Shown here piece after piece: positions 40,200 through 47,705 of a stretch of 64,000 nucleotides of DNA. Each line of letters begins with the position of its first letter. The stretch's first letter is position 1. The DNA is taken from NCBI GenBank assembly GCA_040755975.1, contig JBFLZY010000003.1, forward strand, positions 1-64,000, read 5' to 3'. Under the pieces are notes generated by a model. The model was not told where the DNA came from. It saw nothing but the letters and a program-made list of their open reading frames with translations, and ran no database searches. A program made the position numbers and the translations under genes. The stretch is from JAIMBK01 sp040755975 (lineage in GTDB: Bacteria > Bacillota > Desulfotomaculia > Desulfotomaculales > Nap2-2B).

Positions 40200-40487
40200 A
40201 TGGTGGCGAAAGTGCGGATTAGCGACGAGGCCCGGGACTACATTCTGCGGCAAACGGACACGGTTACCGTACGGATGGAAGTTTGTGGCGGCTGAGGGGG
40301 CTTCACTTATGAGCCTGCCGTGTATGCGGGCCAGCCCCCCGAAACTAAGCAATACGAGCGTGTGGAGGCGAACGGAGTGAAAGTTTACCTTCCCAAAAAT
40401 GCCGCAACCTCTCCGGAGGGAATCAGCATTTCCATGAGCGGTCTGGGCCCGTGGCGACGCCTGAAAATCCAGGGGTTACTGGCTTAA
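40200..40487 (+). CDS. HesB/IscA-like selenoprotein (UGA read as selenocysteine)
   Basis: ATG start behind TGAGGGGTG. The frame runs 95 codons to a TAA with one in-frame TGA at 40293-40295. Reading it as selenocysteine gives VCGG-U-GGFTYEP, where C29 and U32 occupy the place of the cysteine-rich cluster-binding loop of HesB/IscA proteins (SGCxGFxY). Homology-like sequence continues smoothly after the TGA (EANGVKVYLP, later EGISISMSGLGP), so this is not a truncation. A SECIS-like hairpin lies at the right distance. HesB-like selenoproteins are a known prokaryotic family. A Fe-S or redox role is inferred. Confidence 0.88.
40296..40340 (+). promoter_or_regulatory. Bacterial SECIS element
   Basis: It begins right after the UGA. 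GGGGGCT (40296-40302) pairs with AGCCCCC (40333-40339). The inner stem GCCTGC (40313-40318) pairs with GCGGGC (40326-40331), closing a 7-base loop CGTGTAT. The apical loop starts 23 bases after the UGA and has G as its second base, in line with the bacterial SECIS rules for SelB binding. Confidence 0.8.
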
Positions 40488-40499
40488 CTTTGTGAGACC

Positions 40500-40528
40500 T
40501 TGATTTTTCCTGGTTTTTTCGCTATATT
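40500..40528 (+). promoter_or_regulatory. Putative promoter of the triple-HTH regulator
   Basis: TTGATT at 40500-40505, a 17-base spacer and TATATT at 40523-40528. It lies 55 bases before the start codon. Confidence 0.5.
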
Positions 40529-40582
40529 TACTACAACGGGATGATAGTATAACTTTATTGCCGGGCAGGGGAGGAGAAAAGG

Positions 40583-41353
40583 ATGAGCGTCAAAGGAGAA
40601 AGAATTCGCGCCTTCCGGGAGCAGCGCGGCTACACCCTGCAGGAACTGTCCCGGCGGGCCAACCTTTCCCTGTCGTATTTAAGCGAAATTGAACGCGGCA
40701 CAAAAAAACCGTCCCTGAAAACTCTCGAAAAGATCGCCGGTGTTTTAAACGTGGAGAAAGCGCAACTCCTGGAAGAAGTTCCGGCCGGCGCCGGTTTTAC
40801 ACCGGGAGAAAAGATCCGCCTGCTCCGCGCCGAAAAAAATCTTTCCCTCCACGAACTGGCTGAGCAGGCGGAGCTATCCGTATCTTATTTAAGCGAGATT
40901 GAACGGGGGGTCGTTTATCCTTCCCTGGCCGCTCTTCGGCGGATTGCCGGTAGTTTAGGCGTATCCGCCAGCTCTTTAATCGGCCGGGAAGTATGCCCGG
41001 GCTACAAGTTAAAAAAACTGCGGGAAGAGCGCGGCTTAACCCAGACCCGCCTCGCCCGGTTAGTCGGGGTAACCCCCGGCCTGATCGGTCAAATTGAGCA
41101 GGGAAAAGTGCAGCCTTCCTTGAAGACCCTGGAGAAAATTTCCGAAGCGATGGGTGTATCGCCGTGTTATTTCATTATGGAATCGGGATCCGTCGAACAA
41201 ATAATCAATATGATTGGCCCGGAACTGCGCGAGTTGCTTTTGCATCCCAACGTGCAGGCTGTTCTGGCCTTGATCTGCGACTTAAAGGATAAGGAACTGC
41301 AGTTTATCTTGAATTTTATCCAGTTGTACAAACGTTCGGGATTATGCGGGTGA
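40583..41353 (+). CDS. Regulator with three tandem XRE-type HTH domains
   Basis: ATG start behind GGGGAGGAG, 256 residues. Three Cro/C1-type helix-turn-helix domains lie in series: about 7-60 (YTLQELSRRANLSLSYLSEI), 75-130 (LSLHELAEQAELSVSYLSEI) and 140-195 (LTQTRLARLVGVTPGLIGQI). Domains one and two are nearly duplicates. A helical C-terminus (about 200-250) may dimerise. Most XRE regulators have one such domain, so the protein may bind three half-sites or loop DNA. The targets and ligand are not evident; the downstream ferredoxin starts 6 bases later. Confidence 0.85.
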   Translation: MSVKGERIRAFREQRGYTLQELSRRANLSLSYLSEIERGTKKPSLKTLEKIAGVLNVEKAQLLEEVPAGAGFTPGEKIRLLRAEKNLSLHELAEQAELSVSYLSEIERGVVYPSLAALRRIAGSLGVSASSLIGREVCPGYKLKKLREERGLTQTRLARLVGVTPGLIGQIEQGKVQPSLKTLEKISEAMGVSPCYFIMESGSVEQIINMIGPELRELLLHPNVQAVLALICDLKDKELQFILNFIQLYKRSGLCG

Positions 41354-41359
41354 CGCCCA

Positions 41360-41551
41360 ATGGCTGCCTTTGTCATCCAGGATCTTTGCCGGGGTTGCGG
41401 CGTCTGCGTGCAGGTCTGCGCTTACCGGGCCATCAGCATTCAGGCCCACCTGGCCAGGGTGGATCCGTTAGCGTGCCGGGATTGCGAAGAATGTATTTTT
41501 ACCTGTCCGAACGGGGCGATTACGCAGAAAGAAGATAAAGAATCAGCATGA
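41360..41551 (+). CDS. 2x[4Fe-4S] ferredoxin-like protein
   Basis: ATG start, 63 residues, 6 bases after the regulator. Two cluster-binding sets are visible: CRGCGVCVQVC and CRDCEECIFTCP. It should carry electrons. Tight spacing to the regulator suggests a shared transcript. Confidence 0.9.
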   Translation: MAAFVIQDLCRGCGVCVQVCAYRAISIQAHLARVDPLACRDCEECIFTCPNGAITQKEDKESA

Positions 41552-41572
41552 ACTTTAAGGGGAGGTATGGAG

Positions 41573-41773
41573 GTGCCGATTTATGACTTCAAGTGCGAAA
41601 AGTGCGGACATACCTTTAGTGTGCTGACGTCTTTGCAGGAGCGGGATAAGGTGGTCTGTCCGCAATGCCTGAGCAAAGAGGTGCGCCAGCTCATCAGCGC
41701 CTGCGCGGTGCGCACAACAGGCGGATGCTCCTCCGGCAGCGGCTTTAGTTCCGGTTCGTGGCGCAGCGGTTGA
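41573..41773 (+). CDS. FmdB-family zinc-ribbon protein
   Basis: The GTG at 41573 is chosen over the ATG at 41567: GGAGGT ends 6 bases before the GTG and the protein then begins MPIYDFKCEKCG like other FmdB proteins. 66 residues with CxxC at the start, CPQC in the middle and a Ser/Gly-rich tail. The family is proposed to be regulatory; the function is unknown. Confidence 0.88.
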   Translation: MPIYDFKCEKCGHTFSVLTSLQERDKVVCPQCLSKEVRQLISACAVRTTGGCSSGSGFSSGSWRSG

Positions 41774-41829
41774 GGTATTTAAGCGGAGGGCCGGGAGCCC
41801 TCTTCAAATTGGAAAGGAGTTTTTTCAAA

Positions 41830-42147
41830 ATGGCCCTGGAATTGAACGATAGTAATTTTGACGCAGAGGTATTGCAATCGGCGCAGCCGGTACTGGTTGA
41901 CTTTTGGGCGCCGTGGTGCGGCCCGTGCCGGAGCATGGCGCCAATTATCGAGGAAGTGGCCCAAGAGTTTGCGGGCAAAGTCAAGGTAGGCAAGGTAAAC
42001 GTCGACGAAAACCAGGCGTTGGCCGGCCGCTATAAGATCATGAGCATTCCCACCATGGTGATGTTTAAAAACGGTGAAGTGGTGGGGCAGATGGTCGGCT
42101 ATACGGCCAAGGGAGTTCTTGCCAGGAGGCTGGAGCAACTGTTGTAA
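41830..42147 (+). CDS. trxA: Thioredoxin
   Basis: The ATG at 41830 follows GGAAAGGAG and gives 105 residues. The active site is W29-C-G-P-C33, the cis-proline segment is MSIPTMVMF, and the fold length is standard. It reduces protein disulfides. It lies after genes for Fe-S and selenium proteins, which fits redox upkeep. A strong terminator follows. Confidence 0.96.
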   Translation: MALELNDSNFDAEVLQSAQPVLVDFWAPWCGPCRSMAPIIEEVAQEFAGKVKVGKVNVDENQALAGRYKIMSIPTMVMFKNGEVVGQMVGYTAKGVLARRLEQLL

Positions 42148-42173
42148 ACAATTTACTTCGATTTCAAATTAGC

Positions 42174-42199
42174 GGTGGGCTTAAGCCCACCATTTTTAT
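42174..42199 (+). terminator. Rho-independent terminator after trxA
   Basis: GGTGGGCTTAAGCCCACC is a perfect palindrome followed by ATTTTTATTT. Confidence 0.9.
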
Positions 42200-42281
42200 T
42201 TAGTCTTTAATTTTTTTTGTTAGCAGGAATTGGCTATTTAAATCAAGAACATTTACAAAATATAACCAACCGGCTGCCGGG

Positions 42282-42553
42282 GTGGCCAAATTGATCGATC
42301 TTTCGGCGCTGGACAAAGTGATCAAAAGTTCTCTTGCCGCCACCCTGGTCAAGATGGAAATTACGGCGGAAAGGGTCAATCTCTCCGTGGGAGATGACGG
42401 CAAAGGCTTTAATCTTGCCGAAGTCAGCAACAACAATCATCCGGGAGGCTGCGGATTGATCAATATCCGCGAAAGAGCGCAGCTTTGAAGGGTTTAGCGC
42501 AAATCAGCACCGCCCCAGGCAAGGGCGCCACGGTGTACGGAGCGGTTCCTTGA
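42282..42553 (+). pseudogene. C-terminal remnant of a NarL-type sensor histidine kinase
   Basis: From 42282 the frame reads AATLVKMEITAERVNLSVGD and DGKGFNLAEVSNNNHPGGCG, then LINIRERAQL: the G1 and G2 boxes of a HATPase_c domain. A TGA at 42486 stops it. One base shift restores the ending LKGLAQISTAPGKGATVYGA to a TGA at 42551. The sensor, dimerisation domain and N-box are missing. The downstream response regulator has thus lost its linked kinase. Confidence 0.75.
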
Positions 42554-42601
42554 GCGCCGGTGGTTTGCCCGGGGTAGTTTGGAGAAAGGAGTTGGCTTGC
42601 T

Positions 42602-43240
42602 TTGGCTGCGATCAAGGTACTTATTGCGGACGATCACCCCCTGATCAGGGAGGGCCTGCGCAGGATTCTTTCGCTGGCTCCGAACATAGTGATCGCCGGC
42701 GAAGCCGAGAACGGGGAACAGGCCGTGGAGTTGACCCGGAAGACCGGGGCGGACGTTGTTCTGATGGATGTGAATATGCCCGGCATGAACGGGATTACCG
42801 CCTGCAAGTTGATTAAGGAGGAAATGCCCGGCACAAAGATTATCGCACTGACCATCCACGACCAGGAGGAATACTTATTTGAGCTGATCCGGTCGGGTGT
42901 GTCTGCCTACCTTTTAAAAGACGTGAGTCCGGATAAATTGCTGGAAACTATTTTCGGCGTAACCCGCGGGGAGTCTTTTCTTTCCCCCCGGCTGGCGGCA
43001 AAAGTCTTTCAAGAATTCAACCGCCTGGCGGGTGGTCCGGAAACTGTTTTAACCAACCGGGAGTTGGAGATCCTCCAGTTGCTCGCCCGGGGGGAAAGCA
43101 ACAAAAGGATTGCCCAGAAGCTTTTCATCAGCGAAAAGACGGTGAAAAACCACCTCACCAATATCTTTCAAAAGCTGAATGTAAACGACCGCACCCAGGC
43201 GGTCCTTTACGCGATCAAAAACAAGCTGGTGCAGGTCTGA
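42602..43240 (+). CDS. NarL/FixJ-family response regulator
   Basis: TTG start behind GAGAAAGGAG, 212 residues. The receiver domain has acidic pair D10-D11 and phospho-acceptor D56 (VVLMDVNMPG). The LuxR-type HTH is LTNRELEILQLLARGESNKR then ISEKTVKNHLTNIFQKL. The receiver is intact although the kinase gene upstream is broken, so it may be served by another kinase or by small phosphodonors. The targets are unknown. Confidence 0.92.
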   Translation: MAAIKVLIADDHPLIREGLRRILSLAPNIVIAGEAENGEQAVELTRKTGADVVLMDVNMPGMNGITACKLIKEEMPGTKIIALTIHDQEEYLFELIRSGVSAYLLKDVSPDKLLETIFGVTRGESFLSPRLAAKVFQEFNRLAGGPETVLTNRELEILQLLARGESNKRIAQKLFISEKTVKNHLTNIFQKLNVNDRTQAVLYAIKNKLVQV

Positions 43241-43264
43241 CGACACCTGGTTTTTATGGCTTAG

Positions 43265-43296
43265 CTGGCGCGCCGCGGGGGCGCGTCTTTTATTTT
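43265..43296 (+). terminator. Rho-independent terminator after the response regulator
   Basis: GGCGCGCC and GGGGCGCGTC form a GC-rich stem followed by TTTTATTTTTT. Confidence 0.7.
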
Positions 43297-43422
43297 TTGC
43301 ACCGGGACGAAAGTCCCGGAAAAATTAAGACCAAAGGCACATTTGAAAATGAGCCGCCGGTTGGATGCGAAAAAAGTCAATTAATGGTAAGATAGCACGA
43401 AAAAGGCAGGTTGGTGTCTTTG

Positions 43423-43545
43423 ATGATGAACTTGTGGATCCGCCTGATAAGGGAGGAAAGCGATCCGGAACTGGCCCGGTTCGGGTTGCTCCTGGTGCTG
43501 CTGGCGCTTGCCGCGGTCACGGTTTCAACGGTATTGAATTTGTAA
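43423..43545 (+). CDS. Tiny membrane protein resembling Flp-type pilin
   Basis: ATG start, 40 residues; a TTG at 43420 is an alternative. GGCAGG lies about 13 bases before the ATG. A short charged start (LWIRLIREESDPELARFG) leads into one hydrophobic helix (LLLVLLALAAVTVSTVLNL). The layout resembles Flp/Fap pilins, whose charged segment and Gly/Glu precede the helix, but it is shorter and lacks the clear GxxxxE processing site. No pilus assembly genes are nearby. Confidence 0.45.
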   Translation: MMNLWIRLIREESDPELARFGLLLVLLALAAVTVSTVLNL

Positions 43546-43560
43546 AAAGAAAAGTTGCCG

Positions 43561-44268
43561 TTAGTGGCAACCTTCCAGGTCGAATTCCCGGGTTAGTTTG
43601 GAAAGCGCTCTTTTTTCAATGCGGGACACGTAGGAACGGGAGATTCCCAGCTTGCGGGCAATTTCCCTTTGCGTACGGTGTCCCCCGTTCCCCAGGCCGA
43701 AACGGAGTTCCAACACCTTTTTTTCGCGTTGGGTGAGCTGGGTGAGCTTATCCAGGATGCGTTTTTGTTCGAACAGGTTTTCTACCGTTTCCGGAACCAC
43801 TTCCGGGTGGGTGCCGAGCACGTCGATTAAGGATATCTCGTTTCCTTCCTTGTCGGTGCCGATGGGGTCGTAAAGGTAAATTTCCGAACGAACTTTTTTC
43901 ATAAAACGCAAATGCATTAGAATTTCGTTTTCAATGCAACGGGCGGCGTAGGTTGCCAGGCGGGTGCCTTTATCGGGATTATACGTATTGATGGCTTTAA
44001 TTAATCCGATGGTGCCGATGGAGATGAGGTCGTCGGGGTCTTCCCCCGTACCGTCAAATTTTTTCACAATGTGCGCGACCAGGCGTAAGTTCCGTTCGGT
44101 TAAAATGTTCCTGGCCTTTTCATCTCCCCTGGACAGCAGTTCGAGATATTTCGCTTCTTCTTCTTCGGAAAGGGGTTGCGGGAAAGTATTGCTGGCAATG
44201 TACGAAACCAAAAGCAGCAACCCATTGACCAGAGAAATGAGCGCCAGAGCCCAAAAGCCGGGCAGCAC
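43561..44268 (-). CDS. sigK: Sporulation sigma factor SigK (uninterrupted)
   Basis: The start is placed at a GTG (44268) 5 bases after GGGAGGTG; an upstream ATG at 44292 precedes that site. 235 residues. A hydrophobic pro-sequence (WALALISLVNGLLLLVSYI) is followed by SNTFPQPLSEEEEAKYLELL, sigma region 2 (RNLRLVAHIVKKF, GTIGLIKAI) and region 4 (GISRSYVSRIEKRALSKL). This is pro-sigma-K, the late mother-cell sigma factor, with no skin-type insertion. A CATATGAT at 44303-44308 (minus strand) could be a sigma-E/K-type -10. Its presence marks a spore former. Confidence 0.93.
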   Translation of the reverse strand: MLPGFWALALISLVNGLLLLVSYIASNTFPQPLSEEEEAKYLELLSRGDEKARNILTERNLRLVAHIVKKFDGTGEDPDDLISIGTIGLIKAINTYNPDKGTRLATYAARCIENEILMHLRFMKKVRSEIYLYDPIGTDKEGNEISLIDVLGTHPEVVPETVENLFEQKRILDKLTQLTQREKKVLELRFGLGNGGHRTQREIARKLGISRSYVSRIEKRALSKLTREFDLEGCH

Positions 44269-44553
44269 TGTGTCACCTCCCACAAAAACCATTGCAATTC
44301 ATCATATGGGGAAATCTTTGCCGGTGTGCTTGTCTTAAAAAAATTATATTTTCTTGTCTAAAAAAGAGGAACTTTTGGATTAATTGTGGAAAGGGTAAAA
44401 TATGGCAGGCCAATTGCTTTACCGTACAATTAAAAAATTTTAATAAATTTTTAATGAAAATCTTTGCAAAAAATGAAGGATTATGCTGGGTCGTGTCGTA
44501 TTCATGTTATATATAACTTAAGAAAAAAATGGGCATGTTTCCACTTATATGAT

Positions 44554-44757
44554 AGTTGCCCTGGGGTAAACTTCTCGAAAGGGAAGGGCACAAAGCCACG
44601 GGCCTAAAGCCGGGCACTCACCGGTGCAGTAACGACAAGAAAAGCAACCAATGGGCACCACGTGGGAAAGCTTCCCTATCCCTGGTGCCTGTTGCCCGTC
44701 AAGGTAAGCAGGGATTGCGGTAAGTGCCGGGTTAGGGTAGCCGGGTTGCGGTAACAA
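44554..44757 (+). ncRNA. Cyclic di-GMP-I (GEMM-I) riboswitch with enlarged stem
   Basis: The 5' half carries the GEMM core: GGGTAAAC-like segment, CGAAAG tetraloop, GGGCACAAAGCC and ACGGGCCTAAAGCC (44567-44611). The 3' half carries AGGGTAGCCGGGTTGCGG (44735-44752), the usual receptor strand. Between them lie about 120 extra bases, with GCCGGGCACTCACCGG able to pair with CGGTAAGTGCCGGG and an inner GGCACC/GGTGCC hairpin. An earlier AAGGTAAGCAGGGATTGCGG resembles a second copy of the 3' strand. It precedes flgB, as GEMM switches do in other Clostridia, so cyclic di-GMP should set flagellar transcription. Confidence 0.75.
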
Positions 44758-44762
44758 GACTT

Positions 44763-44800
44763 TGCCTTCTTTCCTTTTCGGGGAGGAAGGCACTTCTTTA
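44763..44800 (+). terminator. Terminator of the riboswitch expression platform
   Basis: TGCCTTC...TCC pairs with GGA...GAAGGCA around a TTTTC loop, followed by CTTCTTTATAT. It starts 6 bases after the aptamer's 3' strand, so folding of one can disfavour the other. Confidence 0.7.
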
Positions 44801-44879
44801 TATGTTAATACGTTGCTATGGTTTAAATTTTAGGGGTCTTACGAAAAAATGATCTAAAAAAAAAAGGGGGGGGCCGCCG

Positions 44880-45281
44880 GTGAATCTTTTCGCGAACACA
44901 ATCCTGCAGGTTCTGCAAAAACAGCTTGACGTTTCGGCGCTCACGCAGAAAGTAATCGCAGATAATATAGCGAATGTAAATACTCCCGGTTTTAAGAAGT
45001 CGTCGGTGCGTTTTCTGGACGAATTAAAAAAAGCGCTGGCTTCCCAAGCGCTTCCTTTGCGTACCACCCATCCCCGGCACATCCCGTCCGTAGTGCCTTT
45101 AACCCGGGTGGAGCCCATGGTGGTAAAAGAGGAGGAAACCACCATGGGCTATAACCAAAACAATGTCGATATAGAGCAGGAAATGGTAAACCTGGTGGCC
45201 AATACCCTGGCTTACCAGGCAGCCACCCGGGCCCTCGGCGATCGGCTGGCTCTCCTGGGCTACGTAATCAGAGGGAGGTAA
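44880..45281 (+). CDS. flgB: Flagellar basal-body rod protein FlgB
   Basis: GTG start, 133 residues. The conserved rod N-terminus is VIADNIANVNTPGFKKSSVR. The ribosome site is a run of eight Gs after ten As, an unusual homopolymer tract 6 bases before the start. FlgB is the first rod protein and the first gene of the flagellar operon downstream of the cyclic di-GMP riboswitch. Confidence 0.95.
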   Translation: MNLFANTILQVLQKQLDVSALTQKVIADNIANVNTPGFKKSSVRFLDELKKALASQALPLRTTHPRHIPSVVPLTRVEPMVVKEEETTMGYNQNNVDIEQEMVNLVANTLAYQAATRALGDRLALLGYVIRGR

Positions 45282-45287
45282 CCGCCA

Positions 45288-45728
45288 ATGCCTCTATTTG
45301 AATCATTCGGCATAAGTGCGTCGGCCTTAACGGCCAACCGGTTATGGCTGGATCTCATTTCAAATAATATCGCCAACATGCATACGGCCGGTCGTCCAGG
45401 CGACCCGGCCGCGCCCCTTTACCGTCGGAAGGTGCCCATTTTTGCTCAACAGTTACAACGGATGTTCAGCTCCGGGAACAAGGATTTTCCGGGGCAGGGG
45501 GTCAGGGTACGGGCGGTGATTGAAGATCCCGCCGCTCCCCGTATGGCTTACGAGCCTGATCACCCGCTGGCCGACCCGGTCACCGGGTACGTGGCTTACC
45601 CGAATATTAATCTGGCCAACGAAATGATTAACGCGATCGTGGCCACCCGGGCTTACGAAGCCAGCGTTACGGCGCTTAACGCGGCAAAAGATATGGCTCT
45701 TAAAGCGTTGGAAATCGGACGCGGATAA
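45288..45728 (+). CDS. flgC: Flagellar basal-body rod protein FlgC
   Basis: ATG start behind GAGGGAGG, 146 residues, 6 bases after flgB. N-terminal LDLISNNIANMHTAG and C-terminal NLANEMINAIVATRAYEASV are the paired rod motifs. It forms the proximal rod with FlgB and FliE. Confidence 0.95.
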   Translation: MPLFESFGISASALTANRLWLDLISNNIANMHTAGRPGDPAAPLYRRKVPIFAQQLQRMFSSGNKDFPGQGVRVRAVIEDPAAPRMAYEPDHPLADPVTGYVAYPNINLANEMINAIVATRAYEASVTALNAAKDMALKALEIGRG

Positions 45729-45743
45729 AAGGAGGGAAAAGCC

Positions 45744-46040
45744 GTGGAATTATTGCCGGTCTCCCCTTTGTCGCTGGCGGCCAACCCGGCGGCTAGCCCG
45801 GAGGAAAAACAAACGCCGGCTGCTTCTTTTGGCGAAATGTTGCAGAAAGCTTTGGGAGAAATCAACACCGCCCAGGTGAAAGCGGACCAGTTGCAGCTGA
45901 AGTTTATAACCGGGGAAGTACAGGATCTTCACCAGGTGGTTATTGCCATGGAAGAGGCCAGACTGCTGATGTCGCTGGCGGTAGAAGTCAGGAACCGCGT
46001 GGTGGAGTCTTATCAGGAAATCTCCCGGATGCAAATATAA
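45744..46040 (+). CDS. fliE: Flagellar hook-basal body protein FliE
   Basis: GTG start behind AAAGGAGGG, 98 residues. SFGEMLQKALGEINTAQVKA and HQVVIAMEEARLLMSLAVEV are the family core. FliE joins the MS-ring to the rod. A purine repeat follows and a 111-base gap separates it from fliF. Confidence 0.93.
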   Translation: MELLPVSPLSLAANPAASPEEKQTPAASFGEMLQKALGEINTAQVKADQLQLKFITGEVQDLHQVVIAMEEARLLMSLAVEVRNRVVESYQEISRMQI

Positions 46041-46044
46041 GCTC

Positions 46045-46110
46045 CAGGCCCAAAGCAGGCAGGCACAAAGGCACAAAGTAAAAAGACGTAAAAACCAAAG
46101 ACGCGTAAAG
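46045..46110 (+). repeat. Purine-rich AAAGGCAC repeat between fliE and fliF
   Basis: CAGGCCCAAAGCAGGCAGGC, then ACAAAGGCACAAAGTAAAAA and further AAAG-rich units. Same family as the copies near mnmA, ireB, ruvX, vanW and fliI. Confidence 0.6.
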
Positions 46111-46151
46111 TAGCCGGTAAAAACTTTTTTGAGGGAGCTTCTTATCTAACA

Positions 46152-47699
46152 ATGAATCCCAGTACAGCGATCAACGGTCTGCAGGAGCGCTGGGGGGCCA
46201 TGCCCCGGGCGCAAAAAATTCTGGCTGCCTTGGCTGCAGTAGGATTGGTGCTGGCTGTTGTTTATTTGGCAATGGTTATTTTGAAGCCGGATTTTGCTCC
46301 GTTGTTCACCGGTTTAGAGCCCAAGCAGGCCGGGAAAATTGCTGATGAACTAAAAGCCCTGAAAGTTCCTTACCGGTTGAGCGAGCAGGGAAAAACCATC
46401 GAAGTGCCCAGGGACCAGGTTTACGACCTGCGGATTAAACTGGCCAGTAAAGGAGTGCTGTACGAGGCGGGCCCCGGTTTTGAATTGTTTGACCAGCAGA
46501 AGTTCGGGGTAACCGATTTTGAGCAGCAGGTCGGGTACCAGCGGGCCTTGCAGGAAGAGTTGCGCCGGACCATCGTGCAGATGGAAGGCGTGGAGCAGGC
46601 CAGGGTGCACCTGGTGATGCCCAGGGAGAGCTTGTTTTTGGACAAGCAGGTAACCCCTTCCGCCTCCATTGCGCTGAAGCTAAAACCCACGGCCGAATTA
46701 AAGCCGGAGCAGGTGCAGGGAATCGTTGATCTGGTCGCGGGCAGTGTCCAGGGGATGCAGCCGGAAGATGTACACATCATCGACATGCAGGGCAACGTGC
46801 TTACCGACCAGCTGGCTTTAAGGGACGAACGGGCCAGGCTGACGCGCCTGACGATGGATCAGTACCAGATCAAAAGGGCCTTTGAAAAAGATTTGGAACT
46901 GCGGGTAACCCGGATGCTCACCCAGGTTTTGGGACCCCGCAAGGCAGTGGCCATGGTTACGGCGGATCTGGATTTCGATAAAAGGAAATCTACGGTCACA
47001 ACCGTTCAGCCCGGCCAGATTTTGAGCCAGCAGACCACGAACGAGCAGGGATCGGGCACCGGCGGAGCGGCCGGGGCGCCGGGGACGGACACCGCCCTGC
47101 CGGGGGGAACGGTTCCCGGACTGGCGGGTGGCGGAGGCTCCCAGTATTCAAAACAGCAGACGACTACCAATTACCAGCTCGGCAGCCAGCAGGAAACGCT
47201 GGAGGTTTCCCCGGGAAATTTGCGCCGTTTGTCGGTGGCGGTGGTTTTGGACGGTGCATACGACGACGCGCAACGTCAACAGATTACCGAGATGGTGAGC
47301 GCTGCAGTAGGTGCCCAGGAAGGCCGGGGCGATCAGGTAAATGTCTCCAGCATGCCCTTTGATACAACGTATCTCGAGGAAGCCAGGCGGGCGATGGAAG
47401 AAGTTAAAAAACCGCCGCTGCAAGAATTGCTCAACCAGTGGCCGGTACTGGCGGGCGCCGGGGCCGTTCTGCTGGGGCTGCTTCTGCTGCTGATCCTGCT
47501 CCTGGTCGGGCGCCGGCGCAGGCGAGCCGCCGTTCTTGAAGAAATCGCCAAAATGGCGGAAGTTGCCCCCCCGCCGGCGGTGGAAGCACCTACCATAAAG
47601 GCTCCGCAGCCGCCCGAAATGTTGAAACATCTGCGTCAGATGGCTAGAGAGAAGCCTTCGGAAGTGGCCGAGGTGCTCAAGCTCTGGTTGAAGGAGTAA
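46152..47699 (+). CDS. fliF: Flagellar MS-ring protein FliF
   Basis: ATG start, 515 residues. A transmembrane helix near residues 25-45 (ILAALAAVGLVLAVVYLAMV) and another near 440-460 (LAGAGAVLLGLLLLLILLLV) bracket the ring-building region (FGVTDFEQQVGYQRALQEEL). The C-terminal tail (PPEMLKHLRQMAREKPSEVA) binds FliG. It forms the membrane MS-ring that houses the export gate. A Gly-rich loop (GTGGAAGAPGTD) lies in the periplasmic part. Confidence 0.96.
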   Translation: MNPSTAINGLQERWGAMPRAQKILAALAAVGLVLAVVYLAMVILKPDFAPLFTGLEPKQAGKIADELKALKVPYRLSEQGKTIEVPRDQVYDLRIKLASKGVLYEAGPGFELFDQQKFGVTDFEQQVGYQRALQEELRRTIVQMEGVEQARVHLVMPRESLFLDKQVTPSASIALKLKPTAELKPEQVQGIVDLVAGSVQGMQPEDVHIIDMQGNVLTDQLALRDERARLTRLTMDQYQIKRAFEKDLELRVTRMLTQVLGPRKAVAMVTADLDFDKRKSTVTTVQPGQILSQQTTNEQGSGTGGAAGAPGTDTALPGGTVPGLAGGGGSQYSKQQTTTNYQLGSQQETLEVSPGNLRRLSVAVVLDGAYDDAQRQQITEMVSAAVGAQEGRGDQVNVSSMPFDTTYLEEARRAMEEVKKPPLQELLNQWPVLAGAGAVLLGLLLLLILLLVGRRRRRAAVLEEIAKMAEVAPPPAVEAPTIKAPQPPEMLKHLRQMAREKPSEVAEVLKLWLKE

Positions 47700-47705
47700 G
47701 CGCGT

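Noticed and set aside
42486..42488. TGA in the kinase fragment read as selenocysteine
   Set aside because: A second stop (TAG) follows two codons later in the same frame, and the homology continues only after a one-base shift.
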